Source of the DNA: Paenibacillus sp. V4I7
GTDB taxonomy: Bacteria; Bacillota; Bacilli; Paenibacillales; NBRC-103111
Direction of reading: 5' to 3'
Assembly: GCF_030817275.1 (NCBI RefSeq)
Contig: NZ_JAUSZD010000002.1
Span: forward strand, 2,976,001 to 3,040,000
DNA: 64,000 bases
Of the stretch, positions 43,930 to 52,641 are shown one piece after another. A program made the translations under genes and the position numbers. The notes beneath the pieces were generated by a model. The model did not search any database. It was not told the DNA's origin and was given only the letters and a program-made list of their open reading frames with translations. The stretch's first letter is position 1. Every line of letters starts with the position of its first letter.

Positions 43930-43949
43930 CTATAAAGTATACTTTATAG
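43930..43949. promoter_or_regulatory. Perfect 20-bp palindrome, MerR operator
   Basis: CTATAAAGTATACTTTATAG between the divergent nitroreductase and merR genes, 27 bases before the merR start. MerR operators are dyads of this length. Confidence 0.8.
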
Positions 43950-43975
43950 CAAGCGCTAAAAACGGGGTGATGGTC

Positions 43976-44341
43976 ATGAAGATAAGTGAAGTAGCAAAAA
44001 GTATTGATCTCCCGATTTCAACGATCCGTTATTATGAGCAAATAGGCATTATCACGGATGAATATGTATTGAGGGATCAAAATAATTATCGGATTTATGC
44101 GTCAGACATCATTCATCATCTGAATGTTGTTAAACATTGTTTGGCAGTTGGCTTTTCGATTCAGGATATCAAATCAATGATCTCGAAAAACGGAATATCG
44201 AAGGATGAGCATGTAAGCCTGATACAAAATAAAATTGCGGAAATTGAAGCCGCTCAAAAAAAATTAGATGAATCCAAGCAAAACCTGTATGACATTCTCA
44301 CGTTGGACATTACTTGCGAAAAAGGGTTTGGGAAATATTAA
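43976..44341 (+). CDS. MerR-family regulator
   Basis: GGGGTGATGGTC sets ATG 43976, 121 residues. Winged helix-turn-helix MKISEVAKSIDLPISTIRYY, EQIGIITDEY, NYRIYASDIIHHL, then a coiled dimerisation helix (KIAEIEAAQKKLDESKQNLY). A single Cys lies near the C-terminus (ITCEKGFGKY). Close to the AdhR/NmlR class that senses aldehydes or other electrophiles; that assignment is by context and one Cys only. Confidence 0.88.
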   Translation: MKISEVAKSIDLPISTIRYYEQIGIITDEYVLRDQNNYRIYASDIIHHLNVVKHCLAVGFSIQDIKSMISKNGISKDEHVSLIQNKIAEIEAAQKKLDESKQNLYDILTLDITCEKGFGKY

Positions 44342-44671
44342 TGAATACTTAGCAATCTGAATTAATTATCCTTTTTATGAAGTATTGATTAATCACTCTG
44401 CATGTCACAGAAGTAAATGTTTAGAACAGATATATTGAGGTCAAGTCACTGGAAGGCCCTTCAAATCGATGGAATAAACTTTTTCATTAGGGGGAAGGCG
44501 CTTACTATTGGTCTACTTACCGTCTCAAAAGTGGAGTGAGATAGGCAAAGTGATATCCCCTTTTTGAAGGCAGCAGATGTAATGAGAGGGGGAAATATGA
44601 ATCACTGTAAACATTCAACTAACGGTACAGTAGGTTCAAGTAATCGATGAGACGAAGAGGGGGAAACCGAA
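44342..44671. other. Intergenic with family-1 trace
   Basis: No gene. CAACTAACGGTACAGTAGGT at 44616 is a degenerate family-1 hairpin. Confidence 0.4.
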
Positions 44672-45118
44672 ATGAAGACGATCAAGTGCATGATGGACCA
44701 CCTGTACTGGGCGACGGACGCATCTTGGACGCGCTCGAGGATAGTAAGACGAAGAACAAGGATCTTCTGAAGCTGGTTCGGCACGTCGCGGTCGTGGAAC
44801 GTGTCTGGCTGTCCCGATTACAGGGCAAGGGCAGCGCGCAATATTCGTTGTGGGAGGAAGCGGAAGACGATCCGGACGATGTTCGAAGAAAACGCCGAGC
44901 AATATTGCGTCTATATCGAAGGGCTCGAGGAATCCGAGTTGGACGAGATGATCGACTATGCGAACCAGAGCGGGGTTCCGTTCCGAACGTCCGTCCGGGA
45001 CATCCTGTCGCAGGTCCTCTTACATGGGCAATATCACCGGGGACAGATCAACCGGGCACTTCGGATCGAATCGGTAGAGCCTGTCCAAGTCGATTACATC
45101 ACGTTCGCGAGGCTCTAA
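44672..45118 (+). pseudogene. DinB-family protein, two frameshifts
   Basis: Frame 1 from ATG 44672: MKTIKCMMDHLYWA. A missing base near 44715 shifts to DGRILDALEDSKTKNKDLLK, LVRHVAVVERVWLSRLQG. A shift near 44880 then gives MFEENAEQYCVYIEGLEESE, then VLLHGQYHRGQINRAL and the end YITFARL. Joined, about 149 residues with the metal-site HGQYHRGQ, as in the intact DinB paralogue at 62911. Confidence 0.85.
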
Positions 45119-45161
45119 CAGGGCCTAATAATCACCATTACTCGGAATGGGGATTGACATT

Positions 45162-45252
45162 GAACTACCCTGAAAATAGCCGATCACGAATCGGATTTTC
45201 ATTATTCTGTGGTGTCCTATGAGGGACATGGATGGCTAACGGATAACTGTAG
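45162..45252 (+). repeat. Family-3 element, copy 1
   Basis: About 91 bases nearly repeated at 62763. It contains CTACCCTGAAAATAGC, TTTCATTATTC, the hairpin GTGTCC-TATGA-GGGACAT, and ends in a family-1 hairpin 1 (GGCTAACGGATAACTGTAG). A family-2 element follows immediately. Confidence 0.65.
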
Positions 45253-45254
45253 GA

Positions 45255-45384
45255 GGACAAGATCATATATCCATTTGAATCCGCGATTTGAGCGGATTTT
45301 TTATTTTATGGATACAACTTCTTGTCTTTTCTAAAAGACAAGAAGTTGTATTGTTTTCCAATAAAGGACACTAAGTTGATACCT
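45255..45384 (+). repeat. Family-2 element
   Basis: F1 GGACAAGATCATATATCC (45255); hairpin ATCCGC-GATTTGA-GCGGAT with T run (45279-45303); R GGATACAACTTCTTGTC (45310-45326); F2 GACAAGAAGTTGTATTG (45337-45353); F3 GACACTAAGTTGATACC (45367). R and F2 both carry CTT/AAG where the 3.2-kb copy has GTT/AAC-type bases: compensated change. F2 to F3 is 30 bp. Confidence 0.8.
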
Positions 45385-45681
45385 TCCCCGTAGTTGCTAA
45401 ACGATACAGATTAGTGGTCTATTTAACATTATACAATACATCTTCATATCCTAAAATTCGGCTTTCATTACATGTTAATATTGAAACATAGCGATGCGAA
45501 AAACAGGCTCAAACTAATACAAAAGATGAACGGCCATAATCGGCTGATTTTGTTCAACAGGCAGTTTAACGCAGCAAATACACCTTGAATTTATGATCGG
45601 GTCTCCACGCTATCTATAACGGCAAGTTTAAAGGCCATCCTTTGTGGGATGGCCTGCCCTATCAAATCTAAACAACTATAC
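45385..45681. other. Intergenic, one terminator-like hairpin
   Basis: AAGGCCATCC-TTTGTGG-GATGGCCT lies at about 45630-45656, downstream of the minus-strand kinase-like gene, and could terminate it. Confidence 0.5.
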
Positions 45682-46281
45682 TCAATAACCCACCGAATTC
45701 CTTAAAGTAAGAATATTTTCCTGAAGGAACGTTTGATTTTTTTCAATTCCTCTGTTTTTACACCAAACAACTGCGTTGAAAGCATCGTAAAAATCATAAA
45801 ATGGCAGCACTCTTTCCAGAGCCAACATAGGTCTAATCGATTGATAACCTTCAATAAACGGTATCTTTGTTCTCGGATTGACTTCCCAAATATATCGATT
45901 GACTTTTGTGAAATCTATTTCCGACGATCCACCACGGGCACTCTCGAAATCAATAATGCCAGCAACCTCGTTACCTTTCACCAATATATTACCTGGTCTA
46001 AAATCCATGTGAACAATGCATGGTCCGTCAGGATCCGGTAAAGCAGAGAAAACTCCATCAAAGTGAAGAATACATCTTTCATACAATTTTGAGTCGAGAA
46101 TCTCTTTGCATGGCTCTTTCCACTTTTCAAAATTACTTTTGATATGTAATCTCCAATTATTTTGGTCAAGTAACTTAAAACCATCGGTTACATGGTAACC
46201 ATACCCAGGAGTTTTAACCTCATGGAGCATAGTGTTCGCCGCCGCAGGATAAAGCCGATTCCAGGATTTCCTTAACATCAA
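45682..46281 (-). pseudogene. Aminoglycoside phosphotransferase-like, N-lobe missing
   Basis: 199 residues covering only the C-lobe of an APH-type kinase: catalytic HMDFRPGNILV (Asp and Asn) and the metal-binding IDFESARGG. The ATP-binding N-lobe, about 90 residues, is absent. Upstream of the ATG the DNA forms a hairpin AACACCTCCCGAATCG..GATTTGAGAGGTGTT that would mask its GAGAGGTG site, or mark the break. Probably inactive. Confidence 0.65.
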
Positions 46282-46615
46282 ACACCTCTCAAATCGTTCT
46301 AAGCGATTCGGGAGGTGTTTTCCATTTTATCACCTATGTCAGCGATTCCCGGAGTACTTCCCGATTTTATCCTATAATCTTCCCTAAGCATTTCCCAGCC
46401 ATGTCTCATGAAACGGGAGAGCACCCGCTGTATGATGAATGTAGTAAGGATTCAAAAAAAACCTCGAACCAAGTAAGTCGAAGATTGAACTAAGCATTGC
46501 TCGATTCGTTATCATTCAAAAAATGATCTTTCACATTCAAAAACGATAATTTACATGTTAATATACCTGACGTAAGATGAAGTTGAAATTAATAAGAAAG
46601 CGGAGGGATTCATAA
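46282..46615. other. Promoter region of first hydrolase gene
   Basis: After the hairpin at 46283-46320 the stretch is A/T-rich. GCGGAGGG (46600-46607) is the ribosome binding site for 46616. TTTACATGTTAATATACCTG holds candidate promoter sequences, but no consensus pair is clear. Confidence 0.4.
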
Positions 46616-47338
46616 ATGGCTAAACTGAGTTGGGAACATTTTTTCACGGAGCAGGACAAGGCGCATGATGCAACGTGGGGGAAAAAGGAACTGGCTGGCT
46701 TCGGCGAAAAACCTGCACTGGTACTAATCGATATTTATTACAGTGTGCTTGGATTTAAACGCGAACCCATTCTTGAGTCCGTCAAGACTTGGCCCATGAG
46801 TACCGGCTTGGAGGGCTGGGAAGCTGTCGACAATACGGTTGAGCTGTTGGCTTCAGCGAGGGAAAATGGTATTCCCGTCATTCATGTAAAAGGCTTGCAT
46901 TCAGGTGTTAATTCTTGGGGTAGAGGTTCTAAATCTGCTAGAAGTACGAGTCATTTGACAGAAGAAATGATACAAAAGGGTCGTGAGATTGTTGATGAAC
47001 TCAAGCCACTGCCTGGTGAACTCGTCATCGAAAAAGCTGCTGCGAGCGCTTTTCATGGCACTCCGCTATTATTTCAATTGATTAGTCTAGGTGTAGATAC
47101 CGTTATTGCTTGTGGAGAAACAACGAGCGGATGTGTTAGAGCCTCTGTTGTTGATGGTGCAACCTACCGGTTTAAAATGGGTGTTGTCGAAGAATGCTCT
47201 TTTGATCGTACGCAAGCTTCACATTATATGAATTTATATGATATGCACCAAAAATACGCGGATGTAGTGGGCTTAAAATTTGCATGCGAGTATTTCGAAA
47301 CTATCGGTGCTAAAAACAAACAAAGTATAACCGTGTAA
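46616..47338 (+). CDS. Isochorismatase-like cysteine hydrolase, paralogue 1
   Basis: 240 residues. The catalytic triad of the family is complete: Asp39 (ALVLIDIYYSVLG), Lys140 (VIEKAAASAF) and Cys173 (GETTSGCVRASVVD). The TTSGC loop is closest to N-carbamoylsarcosine amidohydrolase-like members rather than true isochorismatases. A 30-residue N-terminal extension (WEHFFTEQDKAHDATWGKKE) is shared with the two paralogues at 48.6 and 49.3 kb. Such enzymes hydrolyse amides, ureas or lactams in the cytoplasm. It has its own promoter region and a strong terminator behind, and is separated from the operon by the LysR gene. Confidence 0.88.
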   Translation: MAKLSWEHFFTEQDKAHDATWGKKELAGFGEKPALVLIDIYYSVLGFKREPILESVKTWPMSTGLEGWEAVDNTVELLASARENGIPVIHVKGLHSGVNSWGRGSKSARSTSHLTEEMIQKGREIVDELKPLPGELVIEKAAASAFHGTPLLFQLISLGVDTVIACGETTSGCVRASVVDGATYRFKMGVVEECSFDRTQASHYMNLYDMHQKYADVVGLKFACEYFETIGAKNKQSITV

Positions 47339-47355
47339 AATACTATTAGCAAAAG

Positions 47356-47399
47356 AAGAGCGTACTCCTGGTACTTGACAGGATGCGCTCTTTTTTTTT
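47356..47399. terminator. Bidirectional intrinsic terminator
   Basis: AAGAGCG..TCCT / AGGA..CGCTCTT plus nine T, between convergent hydrolase 1 and lysR. Confidence 0.85.
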
Positions 47400-48312
47400 A
47401 AGAAATTTGAATTTGAAAAGATTGATTGTTAATTTGTTCTTCAAAATGCTTAATGAATAAATGCTCTAGACTGTTTAGTTCTCCATCCGGATAAGCGATA
47501 AATACTTGACTTAACGGGAAGGGGTTGTTTTCAATTCTCAACTGGATTAACTCTTTGTTCTTAATCTCTTTTTGCATGGTGAGACCGCCTGAAAGATAAA
47601 CGCCAGCATTTCGTTTCAAAAAATGGATGATCAATTGTAAGTTATTCGTTTCATATTTGGCTTGATAGGTTAAATTAAATTGGCTTAACGTCATGTCGAT
47701 CGATTTTCGGTAAGCTGTTTCCTTAGGATATGTTATAAGCGGTTCACTTAAGACTTCTTCTAATGTGATCGATTTTCTTTTTGCAAAGTGATGTTGGGGG
47801 GAGACGAAGAGCATAGTCTCTTCGCTGTATACGGGGTGATATTTAATGTGGTTATCATTGCTTGTGTATCTAGTGATTCCAAGCTGGAAGTATTGGTGTT
47901 TCATCAACCGAAGGAGCTCGGAAGGGGCGTAGCTATAAACTTTGATGGAGATATGGGGATAAAATTGGGAGAAAGAGTCAAGCACATTAGGCAGAACGTG
48001 AGCTGCAAATACATTGGTACATCCGATGGATAGCTTTCCCGTTTCACCCAACATGACTTTTTCTACGGCTTCCTTGCCCTCTTGCAAAGCGCCGAGAATC
48101 CTTCGGGCGTAGGGTAAGAAAGCTTTTCCTTCCTCCGTTAGCTTAACGTTACCTTTTCCTCGAATGAGTAAGGACTTCCCTAAATCCTTTTCTAACTGCG
48201 TGATGCGGTGTGATATCGTAGGCTGAGGCAAATACAAGTGGTCTGCAGCTTTTTGATAATTTCCCATTTGATAGACCGTTAAAAAAGTAATGATCTGATC
48301 TAGGTTCATCAT
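47398..48312 (-). CDS. LysR-family regulator
   Basis: 304 residues. N-terminal helix-turn-helix: MMNLDQIITFLTVYQMGNYQ, KAADHLYLPQPTISHRITQL, EKDLGKSLLIR. The substrate-binding domain follows (GKLSIGCTNVFAAHVLPNVL onward). It is divergent from the 48.6-60.5 kb operon, the classical arrangement for a LysR activator of the neighbouring genes, and probably also controls hydrolase 1. The coinducer is likely the hydrolase substrate or product. Confidence 0.92.
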   Translation of the reverse strand: MMNLDQIITFLTVYQMGNYQKAADHLYLPQPTISHRITQLEKDLGKSLLIRGKGNVKLTEEGKAFLPYARRILGALQEGKEAVEKVMLGETGKLSIGCTNVFAAHVLPNVLDSFSQFYPHISIKVYSYAPSELLRLMKHQYFQLGITRYTSNDNHIKYHPVYSEETMLFVSPQHHFAKRKSITLEEVLSEPLITYPKETAYRKSIDMTLSQFNLTYQAKYETNNLQLIIHFLKRNAGVYLSGGLTMQKEIKNKELIQLRIENNPFPLSQVFIAYPDGELNSLEHLFIKHFEEQINNQSFQIQIS

Positions 48313-48484
48313 ATATCACTCCATGTCCCTTTAGTTTTGTTAAGTAATATAACATAATCATATCATCATGAGACGGTAAATCAACCGGAAAATTGAATAA
48401 AAAGCCACAACATTAAAATTTTCAATGAACTCATTCAATTTCGGATATTTACTCAAGAGTTAATTCTCTATATGATGATAAGTG

Positions 48485-48505
48485 TAGGTTATGAATAATG
48501 ACCTA
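48485..48505. promoter_or_regulatory. Candidate LysR box
   Basis: TAGGT-TATGAATAATG-ACCTA, an interrupted dyad in the 259-base divergent gap. A smaller dyad GTTAATTTACATAAC follows at 48510. T-N11-A spacing is typical for LysR sites. Confidence 0.5.
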
Positions 48506-48571
48506 TAAAGTTAATTTACATAACATTACTATGTATTCACTCGCATAAAACCAATATTAGGAGGAATAACA

Positions 48572-49279
48572 ATGAACTCAAAGGGCTGGGAAAAGTATTT
48601 TACAGAAAGGGATAAAGAGCACTACAAGTTAGTAGGTAAAAAAGAACCCAACGGCTTCGGCGATAAGCCAGCATTAGTTCTGATCGACATTTACTACAGT
48701 GTACTTGGTTTGAAGCGTGAGCCTATTTTTGATTCGATGGAAACGTGGCCGGGAAGCACAGGACTGGAAGGATGGGAGGCTGTCGATAAAACGGCCGAAT
48801 TACTGAAAGTAGCGAGAGAGAACAATATCCCTGTCATCCATGTGAAAGGTATGCATAATGAAATAAAGCCTTGGATTCATCGGAAATCTCGGCCTACTAA
48901 CTTGAGCGATGATATCCGCAAAAAAGGATTTGAAATCGTCGATGAAGTGAAGCCGATTGCCGGTGAATTGGTTATCGAAAAATCAGCCCCTAGTGCATTT
49001 CAAGGAACACCGTTAACGTTTCAATTGGTAAGTATGGGCATTGATACAGTAATCTGCTGCGGTGAAACAACAAGCGGATGCATCAGAGCATCTGTTGTAG
49101 ATGGCGCAACGTATCGCTTCAAAATGGGAGTTGTAGAAGAATGTGTCTTTGATAGAACGGAATCAACCCACTGGATCAATCTATACGATTTGAACCAAAA
49201 GTATTCGGATGTAGTCATGCTGGATTATACAAAAGAATATTTCAAAAAAATCGGCGCAAAAGCTAAAGTAAACGCTTGA
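48572..49279 (+). CDS. Isochorismatase-like cysteine hydrolase, paralogue 2
   Basis: 235 residues; TAGGAGGAATAAC precedes ATG 48572. Asp39, Lys137 and Cys170 (CCGETTSGCIRASVV) complete the triad. It differs from paralogues 1 and 3 in the substrate-side loop: MHNEIKPWIHRKSRPTN replaces the LHSGVN-WGRG/R type, so its specificity may differ. First gene of a nine-gene run, 32 bases before paralogue 3. Confidence 0.88.
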   Translation: MNSKGWEKYFTERDKEHYKLVGKKEPNGFGDKPALVLIDIYYSVLGLKREPIFDSMETWPGSTGLEGWEAVDKTAELLKVARENNIPVIHVKGMHNEIKPWIHRKSRPTNLSDDIRKKGFEIVDEVKPIAGELVIEKSAPSAFQGTPLTFQLVSMGIDTVICCGETTSGCIRASVVDGATYRFKMGVVEECVFDRTESTHWINLYDLNQKYSDVVMLDYTKEYFKKIGAKAKVNA

Positions 49280-49311
49280 CCCAATTAGATGAATAATAGG
49301 AGGAATGTCAT

Positions 49312-50019
49312 ATGTTTGGATGGGAAAATTTTTTAAGTGAACGGGACAAAAAACACGATGAGCTTTGGGGGAAAAAAGAGCTGTACGGTTTCGGACAAAA
49401 ACCAGCGTTAGTTTTAATTGATATTTATTACAGTGTATTGGGAACGGTCCGGGAGCCGATTTTCGAATCTATGAAGCAGTGGCCGAGCAGTACAGGTCTT
49501 GAGGGCTGGGCGGCAGTGGATAAAACAGTTGAATTGCTTAAAGCGGCCAGAGAAAATGGGATTCCGGTAATTCATGTAAAAGGACTACATACAGGTGTTA
49601 ATCATTGGGGAAGAAGAAAACGAAAACAGGTTGAAATGTCAGCTGAACTGAAACAAAAGGGAACGGAAATCGTGGATGAAGTAAAGCCAATTGCAGGCGA
49701 GCTGATCATTGAGAAAGCTGCGGCAAGCGCATTTCACGGAACGCCTCTCGTATTTCAGCTCGTTAGTTTAGGTATTGACACCGTAATCGTTGCTGGTGAA
49801 ACAACGAGCGGATGCGTCCGTGCAAGTGTCGTTGATGGCGCAACGAACCGTTTCAGAATGGGAGTTGTCGCAGAGTGCGTTTTCGACCGAACCGAATCAT
49901 CCCATTTTCTGAATTTATACGATATGCACAACAAGTACGCCGACGTGGTGAATTTGGCATATACCAAGGAATACTTCAAACAAATCGGTACCTTAAAAAA
50001 AGAAACGATGCCCGTATAA
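49312..50019 (+). CDS. Isochorismatase-like cysteine hydrolase, paralogue 3
   Basis: 235 residues; AGGAGGAATGTCAT precedes the ATG. Triad Asp37, Lys135, Cys168 (AGETTSGCVRASVVDGAT). The loop LHTGVNHWGRRKRKQ resembles paralogue 1 but is more basic. The three proteins share most of their sequence, so they arose by recent duplication. Followed after 42 bases by the importer genes. Confidence 0.88.
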   Translation: MFGWENFLSERDKKHDELWGKKELYGFGQKPALVLIDIYYSVLGTVREPIFESMKQWPSSTGLEGWAAVDKTVELLKAARENGIPVIHVKGLHTGVNHWGRRKRKQVEMSAELKQKGTEIVDEVKPIAGELIIEKAAASAFHGTPLVFQLVSLGIDTVIVAGETTSGCVRASVVDGATNRFRMGVVAECVFDRTESSHFLNLYDMHNKYADVVNLAYTKEYFKQIGTLKKETMPV

Positions 50020-50061
50020 ATGTCAGAAGAAATGTGATTTAAAAAGAGGGGGAGAATCCAA

Positions 50062-51654
50062 ATGAAAAGCTGGAAAACAGGTCTAATCATCTTCATCTTC
50101 TTTGCTTTTGGTATCTTAGCTGCAGGATGTGAAACTGGAAAAAACAACGCTGCAAACTCACCGGACACTACCTCAATTACAGCTAAAACCACTTCAGCAG
50201 GCAGCACCAGTCCCAAAATTCTTAAAGTTCGTTTTTATGACGATCCAGCCGGATTCGACCCAGCTAGCATTTTTAGAATAGAAAATGAAAATTTAGCCTT
50301 TAACATTTTTAGCGGATTAACTTCCTATGAGTCTGTGAGTGGGAAAATTATCCCTGATTTGGCGGAGTCCTGGAACACAACAGATAATAAAGTATGGACG
50401 TTTAAGCTTCGAAAAGGCGTGCAGTGGCAGAAAGGGTATGGGGAGTTTACTTCAGGAGATGTTTTGTATTCCTATAATCGAATTAAAGACCCCAAGACAG
50501 CATCGCCTTATGCAGCTGAATTTAACAATTTAGACAGTATCACAGCTCCTGATAATTATACAGTCATCATTACCTTGAAGGCACCGGATGGAAACTTCTT
50601 GAATCAGGTGGCCAATTACCACCAAGGTCAGATCGTGAAGAAGGAAGTTGTAGAAAAATTTGGCGACAAATTAAAGTGGAATCCGATTGGAACAGGTCCT
50701 TACGAAGTGGAAAAAATGGATCCGAGCTCGGAAATGATTCTCGTTCGTCACGAGGGTTATTATAAAGGACCAGCGCTCATTCAGAAGTTAATTTTCAGTA
50801 TTATCAAAGATGAATCAACGGCAACCATCGCCCTGCAAAAGGGAGAAGTCGATGTGGTTATGCGTTCTAGTCTAGAGCAGAACTTAGCTATTTTGGAAAA
50901 AGCGGGTTTTAAAATGAATCATACAGATAACTATGCCGTAAGCTTGAAGGTATTTAATCTCAAAAATCCGATCCTTGCTAATGTGAAGGTTCGTCAGGCT
51001 TGGGCATATGCCGTAGATTTCAATGCGATTTCAGCGAGTGTGACGCCAAAAACACAAAAAGCAGCAAAAAGCATTTTGCTGGATTGGATGGAAGGCTACA
51101 GCGAAAACACAACGCAGTATAAGTATGATCCTGTGAAGGCTAAACAACTGCTGACCGAAGCTGGATATCCGAACGGGTTTACCATCAAGCAGTTAAGCAC
51201 GTCGGCAACGGGAATATCGGAATCGATGCAGCTTGAACAAGAGTATTTAAAAAAGGTAGGTATTAATCTGGAATACGATCTGGTTGATACGCCAACATTG
51301 AACACCAAAAGAAATAAAGGCGAGTTTGAGATTTCAGGAAGATTACTGCCAGCCATAAACCCGGATATGATCCTATTTAGTTATCTGCATCCCGACAACT
51401 TAGCTCCTAAAGGGTTGAACGGAGCAAGCTATAACAATCCCGAGCTAACTAAGAAATTGGAAGCAGCTCGTGCGGAGGTTGATAATACGAAACGATTAAA
51501 GCTCTATGAAGAAGTTCAACAAATCGCCATGACCGAATTGCCGTATCTTCCAACCTTCTCCAGTAATGTTTACTGGCCAAGCAAACCGAATGTAGATGGC
51601 ATTGTTATCAATAAGCTGGCTCAAGTTAATTTTTATACCGTAGACATTAAATAA
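50062..51654 (+). CDS. Opp/Dpp-type ABC importer, solute-binding lipoprotein
   Basis: 530 residues; AGAGGGGGAGAATCC precedes the ATG. Lipoprotein signal to AAGC (Cys23), then family-5 solute-binding protein: PKILKVRFYDDPAGFDPASI, LAESWNTTDNKVWTFKLRKG, WNPIGTGPYEVEKMDPSSEM. It captures a peptide-like or cationic small molecule outside the cell for permeases DppB and DppC next door. With hydrolases in the same operon, an amide-bearing substrate is a reasonable inference. Confidence 0.92.
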   Translation: MKSWKTGLIIFIFFAFGILAAGCETGKNNAANSPDTTSITAKTTSAGSTSPKILKVRFYDDPAGFDPASIFRIENENLAFNIFSGLTSYESVSGKIIPDLAESWNTTDNKVWTFKLRKGVQWQKGYGEFTSGDVLYSYNRIKDPKTASPYAAEFNNLDSITAPDNYTVIITLKAPDGNFLNQVANYHQGQIVKKEVVEKFGDKLKWNPIGTGPYEVEKMDPSSEMILVRHEGYYKGPALIQKLIFSIIKDESTATIALQKGEVDVVMRSSLEQNLAILEKAGFKMNHTDNYAVSLKVFNLKNPILANVKVRQAWAYAVDFNAISASVTPKTQKAAKSILLDWMEGYSENTTQYKYDPVKAKQLLTEAGYPNGFTIKQLSTSATGISESMQLEQEYLKKVGINLEYDLVDTPTLNTKRNKGEFEISGRLLPAINPDMILFSYLHPDNLAPKGLNGASYNNPELTKKLEAARAEVDNTKRLKLYEEVQQIAMTELPYLPTFSSNVYWPSKPNVDGIVINKLAQVNFYTVDIK

Positions 51655-51675
51655 TAAAAACGGGTGGTGATCGTT

Positions 51676-52623
51676 ATGCTGGGCTATTCCTTCAAAAGAA
51701 CCTTTCAATTGCTAATTACTATGTTTGGTGTAGTCACTCTAGTGTTCTTCTTCATTCGATTAATCCCTGGGGATCCAGCTGCCGCAATGGGAGGAGACAG
51801 TCTATCGGGAGCCGCTTTGGAGGAAATTCGTGAAAAGCTAGGGCTGAATGTCCCCCTTTGGGAACAATATATCAACTATATCAAAAGCATACTGAGGTTC
51901 GATTTTGGGGATACGATCACCACTTCGCTTTCCATTTCCGGACTGCTATTAAAGGCTTTGCCAATCACCTTAACCATTGCCGTGTTTACCGTTTTACTTT
52001 CGGTCATGATCGCAATTCCTTTGGGCACCATGGCGGCTTTCTTTGCGAACAAAGGAAAGAAAACGCTGGATAATGCGATAACCTGGAGTGCAATGGCCGT
52101 AGATCTGATGCCCACCTTCTGGATGGCTCTTATTCTCATGTTATTCCTATCGCTTCGTCTGGATATACTGCCAGCTAGCGGTGCGATTAATATCGATCAT
52201 CCAACCATGCTGATTAAACGATTGCTGCTGCCGATCCTTGTTCTGGCCATTTCGCAGGTGGCCACATTAGCCAGGATTACACGAACAGCTGTTCTAGAAG
52301 TATTAAATGAGGATTACGTTCGAACGGCGAGAGCCTTGGGCATGTCGGAAATTGTTGTGGTGTTCAGGCATGCATTAAAAAATTCAATGCTGCCCATTAT
52401 TACAGTTATTGGCTTAAGTTTTGCGCAGTTACTAAATGGTACGGTTATCGTGGAATTTATCTTTACGATACCCGGAATAGGAAGTCTTTTAATCTATGGA
52501 ATCAATAGCCGAGATTATCCGCTGGTTCAAAATGTCATTCTGTTTTATGCCCTTGTATTTGTCGCTATTAACTTTATTACAGATATGATTTATAAGAAAG
52601 TGGATCCAAGAGTTCAGTTTTAA
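51676..52623 (+). CDS. Opp/Dpp-type permease B
   Basis: GGTGGTGATC favours ATG 51676, 315 residues. Six membrane helices; N-terminal LVFFFIRLIPGDPAAAMGGD, EAA loop VRTARALGMSEIVVVFRHAL, and the C-terminal VDPRVQF of DppB. 18 bases before the C permease. Confidence 0.92.
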   Translation: MLGYSFKRTFQLLITMFGVVTLVFFFIRLIPGDPAAAMGGDSLSGAALEEIREKLGLNVPLWEQYINYIKSILRFDFGDTITTSLSISGLLLKALPITLTIAVFTVLLSVMIAIPLGTMAAFFANKGKKTLDNAITWSAMAVDLMPTFWMALILMLFLSLRLDILPASGAINIDHPTMLIKRLLLPILVLAISQVATLARITRTAVLEVLNEDYVRTARALGMSEIVVVFRHALKNSMLPIITVIGLSFAQLLNGTVIVEFIFTIPGIGSLLIYGINSRDYPLVQNVILFYALVFVAINFITDMIYKKVDPRVQF

Positions 52624-52641
52624 TCTAAGGAGGGATTAGGG

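Noticed and set aside
43841..43975. Longer start for the MerR gene
   Set aside because: The extension overlaps the operator palindrome and nitroreductase start; GGGGTGATGGTC marks ATG 43976.
44801..45118. Treating the DinB pieces as separate genes
   Set aside because: The pieces join into one DinB protein colinear with the intact paralogue at 62911, so frameshifts explain them.
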